This document shows positions 53,574-64,000 of a DNA stretch of 64,000 nucleotides, piece after piece (position 1 is the first letter of the stretch; the number at the start of each line of letters is the position of its first letter). A model generated the notes under the pieces. It was not told the DNA's origin and made no database searches. It saw nothing but the letters and a program-made list of their open reading frames with translations. A program made the position numbers and the translations under genes. Source of the stretch: Blastococcus sp. HT6-30 (GTDB lineage: Bacteria > Actinomycetota > Actinomycetes > Mycobacteriales > Geodermatophilaceae); the NCBI RefSeq assembly GCF_039729015.1, contig NZ_CP155792.1, positions 1,688,001 to 1,752,000 of the forward strand, read 5' to 3'.

Positions 53574-54368
53574 GTGACCGAGTCGCTCACCGAGCGCTCC
53601 GCCCGCATAGTCGCCGCGCGGAAGCTCACCCGGCGCGCCGGGCGGGATGCGGCGGGGCTCTTCCTCGCCGAGGGGCGGCAGGCCGTGGTCGAGGCGCTGG
53701 CGCAGCCCGAGCGCGTCCGCGAGGTCTTCGCCACGCAGGCGGCCGCGACCGCGCACCGCGACCTGCTGGCGGAGACGCCGGTGCCCGTGCGGCCGGTCAC
53801 CGAGAAGGCCGCGGCCGGGCTGTCGGAGACGGTGACCCCCCAGGGGCTGGTCGCCGTCTGCGAGCTGCGGGACGTCCCGGCCGAGTCGCTGACGACGGCG
53901 CCGCCGCGGCTGTCGGTCGCGCTCGCCGAGCTCGCCGACCCGGGCAACGCCGGGACGGTGCTGCGGACCGCGGACGCCTGCGGCGCCGGCGCGGTCGTCT
54001 TCGGCGCGGGCTCGGCCGACCCGTACGGGGGCAAGGCGGTCCGGTCCAGCGCCGGCAGCCTGTTCCACGTCGACGTCGTCCGTGGTGCGCCACTGGCGGC
54101 GCTGCTCCCCTCGCTGCGCGCCGTGGGCGTGACCGTGCTCGCCGCCGACGGCGGGGGAGAGGCCGAGCTGCCCGGGCTGGTGGCGGCCGGCCGGCTGGCG
54201 GGGCCGGTTCTGTGGCTCTTCGGCAACGAGGCCCGGGGCGTGCCCGCCGATCTGGCCGCGCTCGCCGACGCGCGGGTGCGGATCCCGATGCGCGGCCGGG
54301 CGGAGAGCCTGAACCTGGCCGCCGCCGCCGCGATCTCCCTCTACACCACCCAGCTCGCGCAGGGCTGA
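53574..54368 (+). CDS. TrmH/SpoU-family rRNA 2'-O-methyltransferase
   Basis: The 264-residue protein has an N-terminal L30e-like RNA-binding part (FLAEGRQAVVEALAQPERVR) and a C-terminal knotted SPOUT domain. The SPOUT domain shows LADPGNAGTVLRTADACGAG, VLWLFGNEARGVP and PMRGRAESLNLAAAAAISLY. These are motifs 1-3 of SpoU enzymes. The target is probably 23S rRNA; its place after rplT in actinobacteria is conserved. GTG at 53574 follows GAAGGAGAG. Confidence 0.9.
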   Translation: MTESLTERSARIVAARKLTRRAGRDAAGLFLAEGRQAVVEALAQPERVREVFATQAAATAHRDLLAETPVPVRPVTEKAAAGLSETVTPQGLVAVCELRDVPAESLTTAPPRLSVALAELADPGNAGTVLRTADACGAGAVVFGAGSADPYGGKAVRSSAGSLFHVDVVRGAPLAALLPSLRAVGVTVLAADGGGEAELPGLVAAGRLAGPVLWLFGNEARGVPADLAALADARVRIPMRGRAESLNLAAAAAISLYTTQLAQG

Positions 54369-54535
54369 CGCCCGTACCCGCGCGCTCCCGGCTCCGCCGG
54401 TGGCGCTGCGCGGCCTCCGTTCGCGGTTCCGCTCGCGACGCAGGCGGTGCACGAGGCGTCGCCGGTACGCCAGGATGGCGGTCATCGACGGGCTCCCCCG
54501 GGACGTCGCGCTGGGTTGCGGAAGAAGGTCGCAGT

Positions 54536-54541
54536 TACCGT
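54536..54541 (+). promoter_or_regulatory. -10 box of the TetR-family gene (leaderless type)
   Basis: TACCGT ends 7 nt before the ATG at 54549. A TTGCGG at 54516 could be a -35 but the spacer would be only 14 nt. Confidence 0.35.
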
Positions 54542-54548
54542 GGAGCAC

Positions 54549-56401
<1,853 letters not shown>

Positions 56402-56456
56402 ACGGTCGCGGTCCGACGAAGAAGGTCACCCCCGTGCCGCCCGAAGGAGTCCAGCA

Positions 56457-58919
56457 GTGAAGGTCCCCGTCAGCTGGCTGTCCGAGCTCGTCGACCTCCC
56501 GGCCGGGATCACCACCGAGGAGCTCGACGCCGCGTTCGTGCGGCTCGGCTTCGAGGTGGAGGACGTCGTCCGCCCGCCGGTCACGACCGGCCCGCTCGTG
56601 GTCGGCCGGGTGCTGGAGATCGAGGAGCTGACCGGCTTCAAGAAGCCGATCCGCTACTGCCAGGTCGAGGTCGGGGAGAGCGAGCCCCGGGGCATCGTCT
56701 GCGGCGCCCGCAACTTCGCCGTCGGCGACCTCGTCGTCGCCGCCCTGCCCGGTGCCGTGCTGCCCGGCGACTTCGCCATCGCCGCGCGGAAGACCTACGA
56801 CCACGTCTCCGACGGGATGATCTGCTCGGTCCGCGAACTGGGCATCGGCGAGGACCACACCGGCATCCTGGTGCTGGGCCAGGGCGGCTACGTGCCAGGG
56901 ACGCCCGCGGCCGACGTGCTGGGTCTGGACGACGTCGTCTTCCACCTCGAGGTGACCCCGGACCGCGGCTACGCCATGTCGATGCGCGGGATCGCCCGCG
57001 ACCTCGCCGCCGTGCTCGGCGTGGCCTGGCGGGACCCGGCGGACCTGCCGCTGCCGGAGTGGTCCGGTGCGCCGGCGTGGGAGGTCGACGTCGCCGCGCC
57101 CGGCCGCTGCGACCGCTTCTCGATGCTGGCGCTGGAGGGGCTGGACCCGGTCGCACCGAGCCCGTGGTCGCTGCGCCGGAGGCTCGCCCAGTGCGGGGTG
57201 CGGAGCATCTCCCTGGCGGTCGACGTCACCAACTACGTCATGCTCGAGCTGGGCCAGCCGATGCACGCCTTCGACCGCGACACCGTCCGCGGACCGATCA
57301 CCGTCCGCACGGCGGCGGCCGGTGAGCGGCTGACCACCCTGGACGGCGCCGACCGGGCCCTGGCCGACGACGACCTGCTGATCGCCGACGGGTCCGGGCC
57401 CATCGGGCTGGCCGGTGTCATGGGCGGCGCCACCACGGAGATCGGGGACACCACCTCGGCGGTGTTGCTGGAGGCCGCGCACTGGGAGCCGACCGGCATC
57501 TCCCGCGGGGTGCGCCGCCATCGGCTGCCCAGCGAGGCCGGCAAGCGTTTCGAGCGCGGCACCGACCCCGACGTCACCGTCCTGGCACTGGCGCGGGCCG
57601 CCGGGCTCCTGGCCGAGCACGGTGGCGCCTGCGTGGCAGGCGCGCCGGTCGACGTCGACACCCGCGCGCCCCGACCGGTGATCGGGCTGGACGCCGGCCT
57701 GCCCGGGCGGATCGCCGGGGTGGACTACTCCCGGGCCCAGGTGCTGGAGGTGCTCGACGCCATCGGCGCCGAGGTCGGGGGCGACGGCGACGCGCTGCAG
57801 GTCACGCCGCCGTCCTGGCGGGGCGACCTGCGGGAGCCGGCCGACCTGGTCGAGGAGGTCGTGCGCCTCCGCGGTTTCGACGAGATCCCCTCCCTCCTGC
57901 CCACCGCGCCACCCGGTGGGGGGCTCACCGAGCGGCAGCGCCGGCGGCGCAGCATCGGCCGCGCCCTGGCCGATGCCGGGTACGTGGAGGCGCCGTCCTT
58001 CCCCTTCACCGGCACGGCGCAGCTGGACGCGCTGGGCCTGCCCGAGGACGACGACCGCCGCCGCGTGATCACCGTGCGCAACCCGCTGTCGGAGGAGGCT
58101 CCGGCGCTGCGCACGAGCCTGCTGCCCGGGCTGCTGACGGCGCTGGCCCGGAACCAGGCGCGCGGCATCCGCGACGTCGCCCTCTTCGAGCACGGGGCGG
58201 TGTTCCCCGGCGGGGTGCGCCCGCCTGCACCGGTGCCCGGTGCCGAGCGCCGGCCGGACGACGCCGTCCTCGCCGCGCTGCTGGGTGCGGTGCCGGCCCA
58301 GCCGTGGCACGTGGCGGTGGCCCTCACCGGCCAGCGCGAGCCGCGCGGCTGGTGGGGTCCGGGCCGCCCGGCGGAGTGGGCCGACGCGGTGCAGGCCGCA
58401 CGGACCGTGGCCGCGGCCGCCGGAGCCGAGCTGACCGTGCGTGCAGGCGACCGGGCGCCCTGGCATCCCGGCCGCTGCGCCGAGCTCCTGGTCGGCGACC
58501 GGGTGATCGGGCACGCCGGCGAGCTGCACCCCAAGGTCTGCGAGGCGCTCGGCGTACCCGCCCGGACCGCGGTCATGGAGCTCGACGCCGACGCCCTGCC
58601 CGCCCCGGCCGTCCCGCAGGCGCCGGCGATCTCCACGTTCCCGCCGGTGCTCCTCGACCTCGCCGTGGTGGTGGCGGACGACGTTCCCTCGGCGGACGTC
58701 ACCGCCGCGCTGCGGGCGGGCGCCGGGGAGCTGCTGGAGTCGCTGCGGCTCTTCGACGTCTATACCGGTGCACCGGTGCCGGCCGGCTCCCGCTCCCTGG
58801 CCTACGCCCTCACCGTGCGGGCGCCGGACCGGACGCTGACCGGCGAGGAGGCGACGGCGGTGCGCGACGCCGCGCTCGCCGCCGCCGCCCAGGCCACCGG
58901 GGCGCAGATCCGTGGCTGA
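56457..58919 (+). CDS. pheT: Phenylalanyl-tRNA synthetase beta subunit
   Basis: The 820-residue protein has the usual order: tRNA-binding OB domain (FKKPIRYCQVEVGESEPRGI, GMICSVRELGIGEDHTGILV), B3/B4 editing domain (DVTNYVMLELGQPMHAFDRD), B5, core, and C-terminal ferredoxin-fold anticodon domain (ISTFPPVLLDLAVVVADDVP). GTG at 56457 follows GAAGGAG by 6 nt. Its stop TGA lies inside the start region of the next SDR gene and 2 nt before repeat copy D. Confidence 0.95.
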   Translation: MKVPVSWLSELVDLPAGITTEELDAAFVRLGFEVEDVVRPPVTTGPLVVGRVLEIEELTGFKKPIRYCQVEVGESEPRGIVCGARNFAVGDLVVAALPGAVLPGDFAIAARKTYDHVSDGMICSVRELGIGEDHTGILVLGQGGYVPGTPAADVLGLDDVVFHLEVTPDRGYAMSMRGIARDLAAVLGVAWRDPADLPLPEWSGAPAWEVDVAAPGRCDRFSMLALEGLDPVAPSPWSLRRRLAQCGVRSISLAVDVTNYVMLELGQPMHAFDRDTVRGPITVRTAAAGERLTTLDGADRALADDDLLIADGSGPIGLAGVMGGATTEIGDTTSAVLLEAAHWEPTGISRGVRRHRLPSEAGKRFERGTDPDVTVLALARAAGLLAEHGGACVAGAPVDVDTRAPRPVIGLDAGLPGRIAGVDYSRAQVLEVLDAIGAEVGGDGDALQVTPPSWRGDLREPADLVEEVVRLRGFDEIPSLLPTAPPGGGLTERQRRRRSIGRALADAGYVEAPSFPFTGTAQLDALGLPEDDDRRRVITVRNPLSEEAPALRTSLLPGLLTALARNQARGIRDVALFEHGAVFPGGVRPPAPVPGAERRPDDAVLAALLGAVPAQPWHVAVALTGQREPRGWWGPGRPAEWADAVQAARTVAAAAGAELTVRAGDRAPWHPGRCAELLVGDRVIGHAGELHPKVCEALGVPARTAVMELDADALPAPAVPQAPAISTFPPVLLDLAVVVADDVPSADVTAALRAGAGELLESLRLFDVYTGAPVPAGSRSLAYALTVRAPDRTLTGEEATAVRDAALAAAAQATGAQIRG

Positions 58920-59766
58920 ACAAGGACCCCGCCCTCCCCACCCTTCGCAGGCTCAGGTCGGGCCCCTGGACGGGGCCGGGGTCGCCCTGGTCACCGGGGC
59001 GTCCACCGGCATCGGCCGGCACCTGGTCGAGGGGCTGGCCGCCCGAGGCATGGTGGTGGCCGGTGTGGCCCGGAACCCCGACCGGCTGCGGACGGCGATG
59101 GCCGAGGTCGCCGAGGCCACCGGCGCTCGCACCCTGGCGGTCGCCGCCGACGTCACCGACCGCGCGTCCGTGGAGGCCGCGGTGGGGGAGGTGCGCGAGG
59201 AGCTCGGCCCGATCGAGCTCCTGGTCAACAACGCCGGGCTCATCGACGAGTTCGAGGTGCCCATCTGGGAGGCCGACCCGGAGCAGTGGTGGGACGTCGT
59301 GTCCAGCCACGTCCGCGGCGCGCAGCTGACGATCCGCACCGTCGTGCCGTGGATGGTGCTGCGCAACCGCGGGCGGGTGGTCAACATCGCCAGCGGAATG
59401 GGCACCCGCGCCAACCCCGACTACTCGGCCTACTCTGTCGCCAAGACCGCGCTCGTGCGGCTCACCGAGGGCCTGGCCACCGCGCTGGAGGGCTCGAACG
59501 TGCGGGCCTTCAACGTCGCCCCGGGCGTCGTCGACACCCCGATGACCCGCGCCATGCACATGTGGCAGGGCAACACCCACTGGACGCCGCCGGAGAAGGT
59601 CGTCGAGCTGATCGCCGCCATCGCCGCCGGAGAGCTCGACCAGTGGTCGGGCCGCTTCGTCCGGGCCGGCAAGGACCACCTCGACGTCCTCCGCAGGACC
59701 ACGCCCGACGACGCCGCCCGGCAGCTGCGGCTGCGGCCCTACGGGGAGGACGACCCGCTCGGCTGA
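58912..59766 (+). CDS. SDR oxidoreductase whose N-terminus is encoded by repeat copy D
   Basis: The 284-residue protein has a full SDR core: VALVTGASTGIGRHLVEGLA, VNNAGLIDEFE, VVNIASGMGTRANPDYSAYS with YSVAK, and GVVDTPMTRAMHM. The GTG at 58912 overlaps the pheT stop. The following 22 residues (EQGPRPPHPSQAQVGPLDGA) come from the repeat element and precede the Rossmann motif. No other ATG, GTG or TTG lies in frame between, so the element is translated. Substrate unknown. Confidence 0.8.
   Translation: MAEQGPRPPHPSQAQVGPLDGAGVALVTGASTGIGRHLVEGLAARGMVVAGVARNPDRLRTAMAEVAEATGARTLAVAADVTDRASVEAAVGEVREELGPIELLVNNAGLIDEFEVPIWEADPEQWWDVVSSHVRGAQLTIRTVVPWMVLRNRGRVVNIASGMGTRANPDYSAYSVAKTALVRLTEGLATALEGSNVRAFNVAPGVVDTPMTRAMHMWQGNTHWTPPEKVVELIAAIAAGELDQWSGRFVRAGKDHLDVLRRTTPDDAARQLRLRPYGEDDPLG
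58922..58977 (+). repeat. Stop-codon-associated inverted-repeat element, copy D
   Basis: Starts AAGGACCCCGCCC 2 nt after the pheT TGA and ends TGGACGGGGCC. It keeps both outer arms, with a shortened, altered centre (CACCCTTCGCAGGCTCAGG). It overlaps the coding start of the SDR gene. Confidence 0.65.
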
Positions 59767-59861
59767 TTCCCCGCTCTCCGCGGGGGTGGTCCGGCGACGC
59801 CGACCCGGTCGCGGCGGACGTGCCACGGTGCGGTACCGGTTCCGGACGAGGAGTGACAGCC

Positions 59862-60247
59862 ATGGCGACCCAGTCCCCGGCGGCCCGCGGGCTGATCGCC
59901 CTCGCGCTCGCGGGCGTCGCCGGGCTCGCCGCCTGGTCCGGCCGGGCGGCGTGGGAGGACAGCGGCGCGTTCGCCCTCCTGCTCTTCGGCGTCCCCCTGG
60001 CGTGCGCGGCACTCGCCCTGCTCGCCGAGAGCGCGGGCGCGCCGGTGCTGGCTCCGGCGGTCGTGGCCGTCCTCGGGGCGGCGTCGGTCGGGTGGTCGCT
60101 GCTCACCGGCCTGGGCCTCGGTCCGGGCCTCCTCCTGCCGTCGCTGCTCCTGCTGGTCGCCGCGATGATCTCGTGGATGGACCGCAGGCGGGACCGCGCC
60201 CGGCGACCGCCTGACACGGAGCTGCCGGGAAAGCCGCCGACATCGCG

Positions 60248-60251
<4 letters not shown>
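59862..60251 (+). CDS. Small four-helix membrane protein
   Basis: The 129-residue product has four hydrophobic segments, including GLIALALAGVAGLAAW, FALLLFGVPLACAALALLAE and GLLLPSLLLLVAAMISW, and a basic tail DRRRDRARRP. The ATG at 59862 follows GAGGAGTGACAG. I recognise no family and cannot assign a role. It is directly upstream of the arg operon promoter but separated by its own stop and a promoter, so a functional link is doubtful. Confidence 0.65.
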
Positions 60252-61380
<1,129 letters not shown>

Positions 61381-61384
<4 letters not shown>

Positions 61385-62532
61385 CCGTCACGGCACCGAA
61401 GGGGTTCAGCGCCGCCGGCGTCGCCGCCGGGCTGAAGTCCTCCGGCGACCCCGACGTCGCCGTCGTCCTCAACCACGGTCCCGACGACGCGGCCGCGGCC
61501 GTGTTCACCACCAACCGCTTCCCGGCCGCGCCCGTGCTGTGGAGCCGCCAGGTGCTGGCCGGCGAGCGGGTGCGCGCGGTCGTGCTCAACTCCGGCGGCG
61601 CCAACGCCTGCACCGGGCCCGAGGGCTTCCAGGACACCCACGCCACCGCCGAGCACGCGGCCGCCGAGCTCGGCATCGGGGCGGTCGACGTCGCGGTGGC
61701 CAGCACGGGCCTGATCGGCATGCGGCTGCCCATGGACGAGCTGACCGCCGGGGTCAGCGCCGCGGTGCAGGCGCTCAGCGAGGAAGGCGGGCCCGACGCC
61801 GCCCGCGCGATCATGACCACCGACAGCGTCCCGAAGACGACGGTGCAGGCCCGCGACGGCTGGAGCATCGGCGGGATGGCCAAGGGCGCCGGCATGCTCG
61901 CTCCGTCGCTGGCCACGATGCTCGTCGTCCTCACCACCGACGCCGTCGTCCCGCCCTCGGTGCTCGCCTCCGCGCTGAAGCAGGCGACCAGCCTCTCCTT
62001 CGAGCGGGTCGACTCCGACGGGTGCCTGTCGACCAACGACACGGTGCTGGTGATGTCCAGCGGCGCCAGCGGCGTCACGCCGGGCACTGAGGAGTTCACC
62101 GAGGCGCTCACCGCGGCCGCGACGGACCTGGCGATGCAGCTGCTCGCCGACGCCGAGGGGTCCACCAAGGACATCGCGATCACCGTCCGCAACGCCGCCT
62201 CGGTCGAAGACGCGCTCACCGCCGGCCGGGCCTGCGCCCGCAACAACCTGCTCAAGACCGCGCTGTTCGGCAACGACCCCAACTGGGGCCGGGTGCTGGC
62301 GGCGGTCGGCACCACCGACGCCGTGTTCGAGCCCGACCAGGTCGACGTGACCATCAACGGCGTCACCGTGTGCCGCGGCGGCTCGATCGGCGACCCCCGC
62401 GAGGGTGTGGACCTCACCGGCCGGGAGATCACCATCGACGTCGACCTGGGCGCCGGCGGCGAGACGGCCACGATCTGGACCAACGACCTGTCGATCGCCT
62501 ACGTGCACGAGAACTCGGCCTACTCCACATGA
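61381..62532 (+). CDS. argJ: Bifunctional ornithine acetyltransferase / N-acetylglutamate synthase
   Basis: The 383-residue ArgJ recycles the acetyl group from N-acetylornithine to glutamate and may also use acetyl-Co[15 protein letters not shown] holds the self-cleavage site, with the nucleophile Thr179. Other hallmarks are [36 protein letters not shown] and FGNDPNWGR. The GTG start overlaps the 20-codon ORF and the stop overlaps argB (ATGA). Confidence 0.95.
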
Positions 62533-63544
62533 GCGAGCACCAGGACCCCGCACCCCAGGACCCGACGCCCCCCGACGTGCGGATCGACGAACCCGTCCCA
62601 CCGCCGCGGCCGGTGCGCACGGTCGGCACCCGGCGGGTCATGCGGAAGAAGGACCCCGAGGGCGACGCGGCCAAGGTCGCTGTCCTCACCGGTGCGCTGC
62701 CCTGGCTCAAGGAGTTCCACGGCAACGTCGTCGTCATCAAGTACGGCGGCCACGCGATGGTCGACGACGAGTGCCGCCGGGCATTCGCCGAGGACATGGT
62801 CTTCCTGCGGACGTGCGGCATCCTGCCCGTGGTCGTGCACGGCGGCGGCCCGCAGATCAACGCGATGCTGGCCAAGCTCGGCATCAGCAGCGAGTTCCGC
62901 GGCGGTCTCCGCGTGACCACCCCGGAGACGATCGACGTGGTCCGCATGGTGCTCACCGGCCAGGTCGGCCCCGACATCGTCGGGCTGATCAACCAGCACG
63001 GCCCGATGGCGGTGCACCTCTCCGGCGAGGACGGCGGGCTGTTCACCGCGCGGCGGACCACCGCGGTCGTCGACGGCGAGCGGGTGGACGTCGGGCTGGT
63101 CGGCGACATCGCCGCGGTCGACACCACCCCGGTCACGGCGCTGCTGGCGGCCGGTCACATCCCGGTCGTCGCGAGCGTGGCGCCGGACGCCGACGGCGTC
63201 GTGCACAACGTCAACGCCGACACCGCCGCGGCCGCGCTGGCGGCGGCGCTGGGCGCGGTCAAGCTCGTGGTCCTCACCGACGTCGAGGGCCTGTACGCCG
63301 ACTGGCCCGACCGCGACTCCCTGGTCCAGCAGATCGACGCCCGGGAGCTGGCCGAGCTCCTGCCCACGCTGGACGCCGGGATGATCCCGAAGATGGCCGC
63401 CTGCCTGCGGGCGGTCGAGGGCGGGGTGAAGCGGGCGACCGTCGTCGACGGCCGGACGCCGCACGCCCTGCTCCTGGAGACGTTCACCACCGAAGGCACC
63501 GGGACGATGGTCGTCCCGGCGAAGGACCAGAAGGAGGGCACAGC

Positions 63545-63548
<4 letters not shown>
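62529..63548 (+). CDS. argB: Acetylglutamate kinase
   Basis: The 339-residue kinase phosphorylates N-acetylglutamate. [60 protein letters not shown] and [16 protein letters not shown] are standard. About 45 N-terminal residues (Pro/Asp-rich, then [20 protein letters not shown]) exceed the usual 300-residue form; arginine-sensitive enzymes carry an N-terminal helix, which part of this segment could supply. The ATG and stop overlap argJ and argD. Confidence 0.94.

Positions 63549-64000
<452 letters not shown>

Noticed and set aside
62646..62665. AAGGACCCCGAGG in argB as a fifth repeat copy
   Set aside because: Only the first ten bases match; there is no centre or right arm, and it encodes a plausible N-terminal part of ArgB.

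Overview
The window reads as chromosomal DNA of a very high-GC actinobacterium, most likely of the Geodermatophilaceae type (Blastococcus / Geodermatophilus / Modestobacter). This placement is inference from base composition, frequent GTG starts, gene content (DUF3516 helicase, HemD-winged-helix regulator beside nitrate genes, nasC-nirB-nirD, PucR, LLM flavin enzymes) and many near-leaderless starts. I see no rRNA, tRNA, CRISPR array, insertion sequence, integrase or prophage.

Layout. 1-6.2 kb: a partial universal stress protein diverges from an overlapping riboflavin operon (rpe-ribD-ribE-ribBA-ribH) that runs into hisE-hisG. 6.2-17.2 kb: an SSI-type inhibitor lipoprotein, a DUF2877/PucR divergent pair, several SDR enzymes, an XRE-MurA fusion protein with its own candidate operator, a decayed EamA transporter, an Acg-type nitroreductase and small membrane or hypothetical genes. 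17.4-25.4 kb: alpha-glucan enzymes (malQ, GH13), the helicase hrpB, an LLM oxidoreductase and an AEC permease. 26-37.8 kb: two tandem TauE/SafE permeases, a Ski2-like DUF3516 helicase, mmuM, a Gly/Tyr-rich YidD, arfB, a GNAT, stress-type membrane and PRC-barrel/YsnF proteins. This stretch also holds gene remains (GNAT, aminoglycoside phosphotransferase, sigma-factor tail).

37.9-50 kb is a nitrate assimilation island: TetR regulator, a molybdopterin nitrate reductase fused in frame to an extra C-terminal domain, nirB, nirD, a NarK-type transporter and a HemD-like regulator. Candidate GlnR half-sites lie before the reductase and before narK. Together these genes would import nitrate, reduce it to nitrite and then to ammonium.

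51-59 kb: the translation block infC-rpmI-rplT, an rRNA methyltransferase, a TetR regulator and pheS-pheT. infC has an apparent AUC start, a terminator-like hairpin in its leader and a 16-bp hairpin before rpmI. 60.3-64 kb: the arginine operon argC-(20-codon ORF)-argJ-argB-argD, cut by the window end.

The most distinctive signal is a roughly 55-bp GC-rich inverted-repeat element present four times (5194, 51628, 53368, 58922). Each copy lies just after a TGA stop codon on the + strand, in three of four cases exactly 2 nt after it. In one case the element is read through as the N-terminus of the next protein. A second theme is decay of accessory genes: four pseudogenes each combine an internal deletion or frameshifts with otherwise well-preserved ends.
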